Part shown: one piece after another, positions 14,032 through 20,529 of the stretch
Position numbering within the stretch: position 1 is the first letter of the stretch
Layout: each line of letters opens with the position of its first letter
Origin: JBBIQS01 sp037442205
GTDB lineage: Bacteria; Myxococcota; Myxococcia; Myxococcales; UBA5297
DNA: 20,529 bases
Assembly: GCA_037442205.1 (NCBI GenBank)
Contig: JBBIQS010000123.1
Coordinates: 1 to 20,529 of the forward strand
Direction of reading: 5' to 3'
The notes under the pieces: generated by a model
Database searches by the model: none
The model's input: the letters and a program-made list of their open reading frames with translations, nothing else
What the model was told of the DNA's origin: nothing
Made by a program: the position numbers and the translations under genes

Positions 14032-14544
14032 ATGGATCAGGCCCGCGTCAGCCCCGACCGCCTCGAGCTTCGCGACCGGCTCCCCTGGGGAACGCGCCTG
14101 GTGCTGGTGGTGCTGGGCCTGATTCCCTTGATGGCGCCCTACGAGCTGCTCCTCAAGCCGCGCTGGAGCGGCTTCGGCCCGCTGACGTTCTTCTTCGGGC
14201 TGATCTCGCTGGGGGCGCTGGCGGTGAGCGCGGCCTTCATCCTCGGCGGCCTGTTCGGGCTCGACCAGACGCTTTCCATCGACGGCCGGGAGCGCCGGGT
14301 CCGCTACGCCTACAAGGCCCCGCTGCTGTCGCTGCGCCGCCGCGAGTATCCGTTCTCGGCGATCAAGCGCGTGGAGGTGGCGGTCCACGACTGGGAGAGC
14401 CGGCCCGAAAGCTACGGGCTCGAGGTCGAGCTCGACGACGGGCGCAAGATCCGCCTGGCCGACGTCCCCACGCGCGAGGAGGCCGAGCGCTGGGTGGCGG
14501 CGGTGCGCGGCTGGATGACAGAGGGCGAGTCGCGCCCCTTCTAG
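14032..14544 (+). CDS. Two-TM membrane protein with PH-like cytosolic domain
   Basis: The product is 170 residues: a short N-terminus, TM1 about 22-40, TM2 about 50-75, then a soluble domain 78-165 with strands LSIDGRERRVRYAYK, YPFSAIKRVEVAV and GLEVELDDGRKIRLADV and a final helix (TREEAERWVAAVRGWM). That layout resembles bacterial PH-like domains carried after a TM hairpin. The role is unknown. No strong ribosome site lies close to the ATG. Its stop codon shares a CTAG with the stop of the convergent outer-membrane protein gene. Confidence 0.7.
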   Translation: MDQARVSPDRLELRDRLPWGTRLVLVVLGLIPLMAPYELLLKPRWSGFGPLTFFFGLISLGALAVSAAFILGGLFGLDQTLSIDGRERRVRYAYKAPLLSLRRREYPFSAIKRVEVAVHDWESRPESYGLEVELDDGRKIRLADVPTREEAERWVAAVRGWMTEGESRPF

Positions 14545-15329
14545 AACCGCCCGCCCACGCTCAAGGTCGAGAGGAACTGGTTGGCGGCGAAGGGCTCGGC
14601 CAGGCCGGGGAAGGCGCCGGAGGTGAGGGTGAACAGGTAGGCGGCGCGCAGCCCCAGCGTCACCTCGGCCGGGCTGTCGGAGGGCAGGGTGTAGGCCAGC
14701 CCGGCGCCCATCGGCAGCCGCAGCAGCGTGGCGTCCTGGATTCCCTCCGCCGGCCCGTGGGTGCCCAGCCACGACAGCTCGAGCCCCCAGAGCGCGAACG
14801 GCGAGAAGTGGCCGTACTCGGGGCCGACCTTCATCAGCACGTCGGCGCCGTTCTCGGAGACGCCGCCGGTGGTCCCTTCCACGCGGTAGCTCGAGCCCAC
14901 GTAGCCGAGCTCGGCGTTGACCCCGCGGATCAGATCGTAGGCCACCGAGAGGCCGTAGCTCGCCCCCGGAGTGGTCAGCCGCGCGGCCTCGCCGGTGTAG
15001 GTGATGAGCCCGGCCTGCCCCGCCACTGAGGTGCGCTTCTCCAGCTCGTGGTCGTGGACGACCGCGGGCGGCGGCTGCGCCGGGGTGGGCGGAGGAGGGG
15101 GCTCGGCCGGCTGCGCGGGCTGGGCCTGCGCCGGCGGTGGAAGCGGCTGTTGCTGTTGCTGCTGTGCCTGCTGCGAGTTGCGGACGACGACCTGCCCGGT
15201 CTGCGGATCGACGATCACCTCCTGCCCGCCCTGCTGCGGATTGCCTTGAGGCTGAGCGCTCGACTGCGCCGACGCGACCGACGACAGGCAGGCCAGAGCA
15301 ACGATCGACCCGAAGCTCGCTCGTCCCAT
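14541..15329 (-). CDS. Outer-membrane beta-barrel-like protein with Gln/Pro-rich linker
   Basis: The product is 262 residues from the ATG at 15329, preferred over the open frame further upstream because GGAGGTG lies six bases before it and the protein then begins with a signal peptide (cleavage ASA-Q near 21). Residues 22-90 are low-complexity: a VIVDPQTGQVVVR segment, a six-Gln run (55-61 region) and a long Pro/Ala/Gln tract. Residues 100-262 alternate in barrel fashion (GLSVAYDLIRGVNAELGYVG, GAGLAYTL, LGLRAAYLFTL) and the chain ends SVGGRF with a terminal Phe, as outer-membrane barrels do. It may be an eight-strand OmpA/OmpW-like barrel. The function is unknown. Confidence 0.75.
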   Translation of the reverse strand: MGRASFGSIVALACLSSVASAQSSAQPQGNPQQGGQEVIVDPQTGQVVVRNSQQAQQQQQQPLPPPAQAQPAQPAEPPPPPTPAQPPPAVVHDHELEKRTSVAGQAGLITYTGEAARLTTPGASYGLSVAYDLIRGVNAELGYVGSSYRVEGTTGGVSENGADVLMKVGPEYGHFSPFALWGLELSWLGTHGPAEGIQDATLLRLPMGAGLAYTLPSDSPAEVTLGLRAAYLFTLTSGAFPGLAEPFAANQFLSTLSVGGRF

Positions 15330-15338
15330 ACGACACCT

Positions 15339-15367
15339 CCAGACCGGCGGACCCCGAATAAGTCTGG
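15339..15367 (-). promoter_or_regulatory. Possible leader hairpin next to the barrel-gene ribosome site
   Basis: CCAGAC and GTCTGG form a perfect 6-bp stem across a 17-base loop on the minus strand. The 3' arm ends in the first two G bases of the GGAGGTG ribosome site, so pairing could partly mask initiation. The stem is short and may be chance. Confidence 0.25.
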
Positions 15368-15593
15368 CAATCGAGCCCGCGGATGCCATGGAGGGCTTCC
15401 CGTCCTCGCTCCTCCGGCCGATGGAGGAATCAGCGAGCGGCCGCTCCGCGGGCCGCGGCATCGAGCTCGCGGCCGGCCGGGTCTGGAAGCAGCGCGCGTT
15501 GGGCGCTGTTCTCTAGGTCCGGCTCCGACCCTCGGCGCCCGCGTGACGCGCGGCGCGGTCGGCCCGGTTCACCCAATCCAAGGAGCGAACCCG

Positions 15594-16499
15594 GTGCAAA
15601 CAGCGCGAATGGTATTGGCAGCGGCGGTCGTCCTGACGTCGGCGTCGGCGGCGCAGGCCAGCGTCTTGTGGCGCGGCGACTTCGAAACCGGCGACATCTC
15701 GCAGTGGAGCAAGGCGCAGGAGGTGGCGCCCGAGCGGCTGCAGATCGTCACCAATCCGGTGGCGCCGGGCAGCCAGTACGCCCTCAAGGCCACGGTGATC
15801 CAGGGCGACAATCCGATCGGCGCCAGCGGCAATCGCAACGAGCTGGTCTACCTGAGCTACGAGCCCAGCGGCACCGAGCGCTACTACCGCTGGCAGACCA
15901 TGTTCGCCGAGGACTACCCCAGCGCCGATACCTGGCAGCTCTTCACCCAGTGGCACCACAGCGGCGACAGCGGCTCGCCGCCGGTGGAGTTCACCATCCG
16001 CAACGAGGAGATCGCCCTGGGGATCACCTCCAACGCGGTGTGGCGTGCGCCGCTGGTGCGCGGGGTGTGGCACGACTTCGTCTTCCACGTGAAGTGGTCG
16101 AGCGACCCGTCGGAGGGCTTCATCGAGCTCTGGTACGACGGCCAGCGGGTGATCCCCAAGAGCTACATGGCCACCCAGTTCCCGGGAATGACTCAGTACC
16201 TGAAGCAGGGCCTGTACCGGAACAACACCATCAGCCAGACCGGCGTCGTCTACCACGACGGTTTCGTGATCGGCGAGACGCTCGAGGACGTGGTGCCTCC
16301 GGCGGGCGGCACCGGCGACCAGCAACAGCACGGGACCAACACCAACGCGGCGACCCAGGGCCCGTCCGGCGAGCCGATGCCGCACGTCGGCTGCTCGGCA
16401 GGTTCGGGCGCGGCAGTGCCGTTCGCGGCATTGTTGGCGCTAGGTGCGCCGGCGTTCAGCCGGCTCCTCCGCCGCCGGTCGAAGGCCCGGGCGGCTTAG
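15594..16499 (+). CDS. Secreted polysaccharide-lyase-like protein with MYXO-CTERM tail
   Basis: The product is 301 residues. The GTG at 15594 is chosen because AAGGAG lies eight bases before it; the ATG at 15609 is too far away. A signal peptide ends near AQA-S (22). Residues 24-230 form a jelly-roll region with WRGDFETGDISQW, RNELVYL, RYYRWQTMF, LFTQWHH (116-122), FVFHVKWS, IELWYDGQRV and YLKQGLYR, which resembles the heparin-lyase-like polysaccharide lyase family (Pfam Polysacc_lyase type), probably acting on uronate-containing polymers. After a Gly/Gln/Thr linker, the tail 264-301 has VGCS, a hydrophobic segment and a terminal Arg cluster, the MYXO-CTERM sorting pattern that leads to surface attachment. 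The substrate is not readable. Confidence 0.82.
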   Translation: MQTARMVLAAAVVLTSASAAQASVLWRGDFETGDISQWSKAQEVAPERLQIVTNPVAPGSQYALKATVIQGDNPIGASGNRNELVYLSYEPSGTERYYRWQTMFAEDYPSADTWQLFTQWHHSGDSGSPPVEFTIRNEEIALGITSNAVWRAPLVRGVWHDFVFHVKWSSDPSEGFIELWYDGQRVIPKSYMATQFPGMTQYLKQGLYRNNTISQTGVVYHDGFVIGETLEDVVPPAGGTGDQQQHGTNTNAATQGPSGEPMPHVGCSAGSGAAVPFAALLALGAPAFSRLLRRRSKARAA

Positions 16500-16533
16500 T
16501 GCCGGCCTGAGCGGTACGGCTGAATTCGAAGAG

Positions 16534-16557
16534 CCACGCGCTTTCAGTCGCGCGTGG
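16534..16557. other. Perfect 8-bp hairpin downstream of the lyase gene
   Basis: CCACGCGC and GCGCGTGG pair perfectly across the loop TTTCAGTC. No T-run follows. The left arm plus loop (CCACGCGCTTTCAGTCG) closely resembles the CCACGCTCTCAGTCG that ends the repeat array at 19362-19376, so it is probably a part of the same repeat family. It could serve as a 3'-end stem for the lyase transcript. Confidence 0.5.
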
Positions 16558-16592
16558 AGAAGAAATCGGCGTCCCGCTGACCGCTCGACCGC

Positions 16593-16661
16593 GGCCGGCG
16601 GGACGCCGGCGCTCCCAGGCGCTCGGCGTCGCGTCGACGGCTCGTGCTCGAATCGCGACGC
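16593..16661 (+). repeat. Single full 69-bp unit of the structured intergenic repeat
   Basis: It has two hairpins: GCCGGCG-GGA-CGCCGGC at 16594-16610, and GCGTCGCG pairing with CGCGACGC at the end of the unit. Together with its 12-base left flank (CCGCTCGACCGC, 16581-16592) it matches unit 1 of the array at 19066 with only a few changes. It sits between two convergent genes. Confidence 0.85.
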
Positions 16662-16711
16662 GGCCTGCTAGAGGCCCGCGCCCCAGGAGCCAGGTGCCTC
16701 GAAAGCCGAAC

Positions 16712-17392
16712 TCAGGCCGCCTTGGAGAGACCTTCGGCCGGCGCGGCGCCGGCCTTGGCCTCGGCTCGGCCGGCGAACAGCGCCCAGCCCAGCCACGCGA
16801 ACGCGACGCCGAACACGAAGGACCCGATGGCCCGCGCCAGGAACGGCATCGCCGGGCTCAGCCCGAGGATCGGCGACGAGGGAATGAGCAGGATGGCCGG
16901 CCACATCGGAAGGACCTTGGCGCGCAGGGTGGCCACGGCCAAAAGCACGAACCCCAAGCCGAATGACATCCCGCCGCCGGCGAAGAGCGGAGTCAGCGGA
17001 CCCTTGAAGAGCGGGCCATCCTGCTCGAGCAGCGGGCGAGTGGCCTCGGACGAAGCCAGGGTCGGCGCCACGAACGCCTGGAAGACGCCCGCGCCGATGA
17101 ACAGCGCGGTCCCGGTGAAGGCGAGCGCGAAGCCGATCATCCCGAGCACACCGGCGCGCTCGAGCTGCCGGGCGTAGATGCCGGCCAATCCGAAGAGGCA
17201 GAGCACCAGGATCCCGACGAACGCGCCGTTGACCGCCACGTACTGGGTGGTCTGCATCGTCGCCCAGAAGGCGGCGTCGTGGGCGGCCTTGGGATCGGCC
17301 GCGGATGGATGCGCGAGCCAGAACACCGCGGTGAGAACGCCACAGAGGATTGCGGGGATGCCCGACCAGCGGATGGCCTGCGAGGACGTCAT
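16712..17392 (-). CDS. Six-TM integral membrane protein, function unknown
   Basis: The product is 226 residues from the ATG at 17392, which has an AAGGAG site five bases upstream. A longer open frame runs far upstream but only because it shadows the next gene. About six membrane segments are visible: 11-27, 51-71, 82-103, 137-155, 160-181 and 186-208. There is an acidic/polar loop between TM3 and TM4 (residues 112-130), and the C-terminus is Ala-rich and polar. The topology resembles DUF4386-like small membrane proteins, but I cannot name a family. It follows the metalloprotease-like gene by 80 bases on the same strand and may be cotranscribed. Confidence 0.72.
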   Translation of the reverse strand: MTSSQAIRWSGIPAILCGVLTAVFWLAHPSAADPKAAHDAAFWATMQTTQYVAVNGAFVGILVLCLFGLAGIYARQLERAGVLGMIGFALAFTGTALFIGAGVFQAFVAPTLASSEATRPLLEQDGPLFKGPLTPLFAGGGMSFGLGFVLLAVATLRAKVLPMWPAILLIPSSPILGLSPAMPFLARAIGSFVFGVAFAWLGWALFAGRAEAKAGAAPAEGLSKAA

Positions 17393-17472
17393 GGCTGCTC
17401 CTTGGAGAAAGGCGACAAACACGCTAGCCCACGCCCGCGAGGTTCGCGAGATGGGCCTGGGAGCGCTGCGGT

Positions 17473-18924
17473 TCACTTCCTCGCCAGCGCCCGCTCCGTC
17501 TCGCCCAACCCGAGCGCCCCGTGCGTCAGCGTGAGCCGGCGCACGACGTCGAAAGCGTGCCGCCGGTCCCCCGCCTCGCCGAAGCGGCGCAGGTGCTCCA
17601 CCGCCAGGGCGAGCAGGGCGTCGAGCCGGGGCCCTAGCTCGTCGAGCCGCCGCACCGCCTCCTCGAAGCTCAGCAGCCGCTCGTCGCTCGCGCACAGGCA
17701 CGGCGATTCGATCGCCGAGATCGACCGCAGCGCCGCCCTCCGCCCCTCCACCACCAGCCACCCGTCCTGCCCCGCCGGATCCCGCCCCTGCACCACCAGG
17801 CAGGAGCGCAGCCAATTCGTCGACAGCCGCAGGAGCTGCCGCGCCCCCTCGTGCTCGGCGAAGTCGATCCGCGCGTCCATCCCGTCGTCGCAGAAGCTCA
17901 CGCTGTAGCGCGGGTAGCGAAGCTCGAGGCACTCGCCTCGCGGCAGCATCTCCGGCTCGCCCAGCTCCTCGGGCTCGGGGAGCGCGGCCACGAAGTCGCC
18001 CGGGGTCCCAGCCGCCGCCCCTCCCTCGAGCCTGAACAGCTCCTGGATCGCCTGCCGGTGGCCCTCGTCGACCCGGCCCACGCTCTCGCGAATCCGCCGC
18101 AGCACCTGCGCGGCCGGTCCGGCGTGGACGAAGCGCCAGACGGAGGCGAAGTCCGGGAGTCCGCTCGCGCGCAGGGCGAGCACCGCCGCCACCCAACCGC
18201 CCTTCTCGTCCGGATCCGGCCAGGGCAGTCGGCTCGCCAGGCGCTCCCGGGCCTCGGGCTTGAGGTGCATGGTCGGGTCGGTCACCGGACGCAGGCGCTG
18301 GGCGAGCAGGTGCGCCGCCAGCGGCTGGCTGTAGTGGCGCCCGACGTGCTCGGCGAAGGCGAAGACCAGCGCCTCGGCCTCGACCTGCTCCAGCCAGCGG
18401 CGCTCCGGCCCGGCGTGCGGCCAGCGCCACAGGACGCGCCCGAGGTGGTGGCCCTGCTCGTGGATCCAGGTCGCCAGCAGCCGCCCCTTGAGCGCGCCGA
18501 CGCGCGGCTGGGCCTCGCGCCCAGCACACAGCTCCATCCCACCGCAGGCCGGCAGCTCGGGGCAGGCGTAGCGCAGCTCCCGCCGCGCCGGATCCTCGGC
18601 GCCGAGCAGCTCGATGTGCCAGGCGCTGTACTGCCCGCTCATGGTCGCCGAGCGCGGGCCCATCACGACCGACTGCCAGCCCAGCGGCGCTTCCCCAGTG
18701 AGCTCCTCGAGCATCGGCTCGAAGGGCCGCAGATCCTCGGGATTGGCGATCGCCGCCGCCAGCGCCAGCCAGTCCCGCGAGGCCGAGCTCCAGCCGGGTT
18801 CGGGCGGCGCCGCGCGCAGTCCCCACGGCTCTCGCAGCAGCTGCCAGGGCCGGAGCACCGCCAGGATCGCCAGGATCCAGACCGCCAGGAGCAGCAGTCC
18901 GCGCCGGGGGGAAGGGGACGACAT
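17473..18924 (-). CDS. Membrane-anchored zincin-like protein with HEQGH motif
   Basis: The product is 483 residues. The N-terminus has a single TM anchor (about 9-25) after an Arg-containing head, so the bulk is probably periplasmic. Residues 150-160 read LATWIHEQGHH: an HExxH zinc-binding and catalytic motif (His155, Glu156, His159). About 23-25 residues later, LEQVEAEALVFAF offers Glu182 or Glu184 as the third ligand, as in gluzincin-type peptidases. Several Cys pairs (121-133 region, 346-361 region) would suit an oxidising compartment. The C-terminal half has no recognised domain. Whether it is an active peptidase is inferred from the motif only. The ATG has a GAGG just upstream. It is followed by the six-TM gene. 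Confidence 0.72.
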   Translation of the reverse strand: MSSPSPRRGLLLLAVWILAILAVLRPWQLLREPWGLRAAPPEPGWSSASRDWLALAAAIANPEDLRPFEPMLEELTGEAPLGWQSVVMGPRSATMSGQYSAWHIELLGAEDPARRELRYACPELPACGGMELCAGREAQPRVGALKGRLLATWIHEQGHHLGRVLWRWPHAGPERRWLEQVEAEALVFAFAEHVGRHYSQPLAAHLLAQRLRPVTDPTMHLKPEARERLASRLPWPDPDEKGGWVAAVLALRASGLPDFASVWRFVHAGPAAQVLRRIRESVGRVDEGHRQAIQELFRLEGGAAAGTPGDFVAALPEPEELGEPEMLPRGECLELRYPRYSVSFCDDGMDARIDFAEHEGARQLLRLSTNWLRSCLVVQGRDPAGQDGWLVVEGRRAALRSISAIESPCLCASDERLLSFEEAVRRLDELGPRLDALLALAVEHLRRFGEAGDRRHAFDVVRRLTLTHGALGLGETERALARK

Positions 18925-19065
18925 CGCCTCATGCTAGACCACACCCGCCGCGCGCGGTTCTGCCCGACCGGCCCTCCTATCGTGCAGGGGACGAGGCGCG
19001 CCTCGGGCGGGCGCACTCGTTCCTCCATCCGGCGGGTTGTGGAGCGAGCCCGTCCGCTCGACCGC
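18925..19065. other. Upstream region of the zincin-like gene with a 14-bp palindrome
   Basis: No gene is visible here. CGAGGCGCGCCTCG at 18992-19005 is a perfect palindrome 68 bases upstream of the gene start and may be an operator, though GC-rich palindromes arise easily in this composition. From 19054 the sequence already belongs to the flank of the repeat array. Confidence 0.3.
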
Positions 19066-19375
19066 GGCCGGCGGGACGCCGGCGCTCCCAGGCGCTCGGC
19101 GTCGCGTCGAAGGCTCATCCTCGAATCGCGACGCGGCCGGCGGGACGCCGGCGCTCCCAGGCGCTCGGCGCCGCGTCGAAGGCTCATGCTCGAATCGCGA
19201 CGCGGCCGGCGGGACGCCGGCGCTCCCAGGCGCTCGGCATTGCGTCGAGCGCTGGTGCTCAAGTCGCGACGCGGCCGGCGAGACGCCGGCGCTCCCAGGC
19301 GCTCGGCGCCGCGTCGAAGGCTCATGCTCGAATCGCGACGCGGCCGGCTGAAAGCCAGCGCTCCACGCTCTCAGT
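19066..19375 (+). repeat. Tandem array of the 69-bp structured intergenic repeat
   Basis: Units start with GGCCGGC at 19066, 19135, 19204, 19273 and 19342, an exact 69-base period. Units 1-4 are full and the fifth stops after about 34 bases. Each unit begins with the GCCGGCG-GGA-CGCCGGC hairpin. Unit 4 changes only the loop (AGA), and unit 5 changes both sides of the stem end together (GGCT-GAA-AGCC). A second hairpin, GCGTCGCG with CGCGACGC, is intact in unit 1 (19099-19106 with 19127-19134) and decays in units 2 and 3. The array ends inside the stop codon of the neighbouring gene. The period is a multiple of three, so long spurious reading frames run through it. Confidence 0.92.
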
Positions 19376-20141
19376 CGTCGACCAGGTTCCGCGGCCCGAA
19401 CAGCACCGATTCGCACTCCGGAAAATGCTGTGAAAGCAGCGGCTTGGCGCCCAAGTCCAGGGAGCCGAGTCGCTCGCAAATCGGGTGCCCGCTACCGAGC
19501 TCGAGCGCTCCCTCGCTCGAGTCCATCGACTCAAAAGCCTGGTGGGGAAGGGTGAGCACGTTGGCCACCAGCGGGACTCCGTCCTTCACCGTGTAGGCCC
19601 GATAGCGGATCCGCTTCCCGGGCCGGGTCGGCCCCTGGCGCACGCGGACCGCCAAAATCCTCCGGCCTTCGATCCCGAGCGTGGCCTCGACCCAGCCGCC
19701 ATCGGATTTGATAGTGATTTCGGCCAGGAACTTGGGGAAGCCGTAGAGCTCGACCCCGCCGTAGCGCGCTCGCTCGGTGGTCACCGGCAGCTGCCAGACG
19801 TAGGCGGCGAAGGTCCGGCGCGCCAGGCTCGCCAGCAGGTGCAGCCCGGGAATCGCACGCCGGCCCACCGTCACCGGGAACGAGATGCTCAGCTCGTTGT
19901 AGGGATCGATGTCGCAGACCCGGTACTCGAAGGCGCTGATCCCCACCAGGCAGCGGCCGGGATAGAGCTCCACCGGATGCATCGCCGGATGCGGCAACAG
20001 CTCGCGCACCCGCTTCGTCGAGGCGGTCAGCGCCACCGCCAGCGACGAGACCTCGGGATAGAAAACCGGCAGCTTTCCTGAGTAGCCGGTCCGATCCTGC
20101 AGCTCGAGCTGCGCCAGCCCCTTGAAGAGCTCGCCCTTCAT
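19371..20141 (-). CDS. Acetoacetate decarboxylase family protein
   Basis: The product is 256 residues. It carries the family features: CLVGISAFEYR (64-74), IDPYNELSISFPV (78-90) with the Tyr-Asn-Glu element, the AYVWQLPVTTERAR strand region, and ELYGFPKFLAEI (131-142). In the latter, Glu131 and Lys137 occupy the places of the Schiff-base-forming region of acetoacetate decarboxylase, though the second Lys of the classical KK pair is Phe. The family includes decarboxylases, aldolases and dehydratases, so the substrate is open. The ATG overlaps the stop of the upstream gene (ATGA) with a GAGG site, implying an operon. The stop codon lies within the end of the 69-bp repeat array, so the C-terminus may have been altered by repeat insertion. 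Confidence 0.78.
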   Translation of the reverse strand: MKGELFKGLAQLELQDRTGYSGKLPVFYPEVSSLAVALTASTKRVRELLPHPAMHPVELYPGRCLVGISAFEYRVCDIDPYNELSISFPVTVGRRAIPGLHLLASLARRTFAAYVWQLPVTTERARYGGVELYGFPKFLAEITIKSDGGWVEATLGIEGRRILAVRVRQGPTRPGKRIRYRAYTVKDGVPLVANVLTLPHQAFESMDSSEGALELGSGHPICERLGSLDLGAKPLLSQHFPECESVLFGPRNLVDD

Positions 20142-20529
20142 GCGGCCTCACCCTCGCGCGCGGTGGCGGTCGAGAGCAGCCCGGCCATCGTCCTGAAAAA
20201 GGAGCGCAATTTCGGTGCGAAGCTCGGCGTCGCGGCGGCGGTCAGGGTCAGCGATCCGCGGTAGCCGCTCACTCCCACGCCCAGGTGCGGCGGGGCGTGC
20301 GGCGGGACGATCATCCAGGCCGACCTCGGCGCCTGCCCGTCGAAGTCGATCTCATCGATCGCACCCATATTCGTCAGCGATGGCGCCAGGTTGTCCCCTG
20401 AACGCCAGCCGTCGAAGAGATACCGGAACAGCCCGTCGAGCCGCTTCTGGCTCAGGCTCTCGAGCATCGGCGCCCCCACCGAACCCGCCAGTCCGATCTG
20501 CCGCTGCTTGCGCGCTCCTGTCTCGCGGA
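20138..20529 (-). CDS. C-terminal part of a condensation/acyltransferase-like protein (cut by window edge)
   Basis: The frame stays open to the right end of the window, so the start is outside; a GTG at 20479 is not needed. About 130 residues are visible. LAPSLTNMGAID, then HLGVGVSGYRGSLTLTAAAT, resembles the C-terminal lobe of the CoA-dependent acyltransferase/condensation-domain superfamily (NRPS condensation, alcohol acetyltransferases, wax-ester-synthase relatives), where an S/T-N-x-G element and a Y-x-G-x-L-x-L strand are typical. The HHxxxDG catalytic motif would lie in the missing N-terminal half. Together with the overlapping decarboxylase-family gene it suggests a small lipid or secondary-metabolite operon. 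Confidence 0.55.
   Translation of the reverse strand, partial: RETGARKQRQIGLAGSVGAPMLESLSQKRLDGLFRYLFDGWRSGDNLAPSLTNMGAIDEIDFDGQAPRSAWMIVPPHAPPHLGVGVSGYRGSLTLTAAATPSFAPKLRSFFRTMAGLLSTATAREGEAA

Noticed and set aside
16712..18826. A 704-codon open frame joining the six-TM protein to upstream sequence, suggesting a fusion
   Set aside because: The upstream part is low-complexity Arg/Gly/Ala text antiphase to the HEQGH gene, while the ATG at 17392 has a good ribosome site and a normal N-terminus.
19037..19351. ORFs crossing the repeat array with repeating AGGTPALPGARR-type peptides
   Set aside because: The 69-base period is divisible by three, so all frames can stay open; no ribosome site or start fits, and the same peptides are typical false genes in such repeats.
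19066..19375. CRISPR array
   Set aside because: The units are contiguous 69-bp tandem copies without unique spacers, and no cas genes are visible.

Overview
The window is GC-rich, densely coding DNA from a bacterium that looks like a member of the Myxococcota (deltaproteobacterial grade). The clues are a C-terminal sorting tail of the MYXO-CTERM type on a secreted lyase-like protein (15594-16499), two large cysteine-rich lipoproteins of the kind common in that phylum, and a secreted protein with the YQGRL-type N-terminal domain. This is inference from protein style; no rRNA or other phylogenetic marker was compared. The taxonomic call is moderate.

The centre of the window is the chromosomal replication-origin neighbourhood. 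dnaN (4266-5375) and dnaA (6455-7822) are both on the minus strand. The plus strand carries the classic rpmH-rnpA-yidD-yidC run (10212-12829), followed by a short ORF where jag often sits. A cluster of DnaA-box-like nonamers lies upstream of dnaA (7934-8102), and a second, weaker cluster lies upstream of dnaN (5445-5728), so the origin may be two-part. Two insertions interrupt the usually conserved order. A two-gene nucleotidyltransferase module (5770-6448, plus strand) separates dnaA from dnaN, and a 597-residue secreted, repeat-bearing surface protein (8211-10004) sits between the putative oriC and rpmH. A good sigma70-type promoter and a perfect hairpin at the predicted 5' end of the transcript precede rpmH.

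The left flank (1-4250) encodes a small secreted four-cysteine protein, a cysteine-rich lipoprotein with a 24-bp minisatellite linker and a strong terminator, a secreted protein made of six 16-residue repeats, and a methyl-accepting chemotaxis protein directly downstream of dnaN.

The right flank (12830-20529) is accessory in character. It holds a small unknown protein, another cysteine-rich lipoprotein, a two-TM protein, an outer-membrane barrel-like protein, the MYXO-CTERM lyase-like protein, a six-TM protein, a membrane-anchored zincin-like protein with an HEQGH motif, and a two-gene operon of an acetoacetate-decarboxylase-family protein and a condensation/acyltransferase-like protein cut by the window edge. 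This flank contains a family of structured intergenic repeats: a core copy at 13197, a full 69-bp unit at 16593, and an array of exact 69-bp periodicity at 19066-19375 whose stem changes are compensatory. A separate REP-like inverted repeat lies after yidC.
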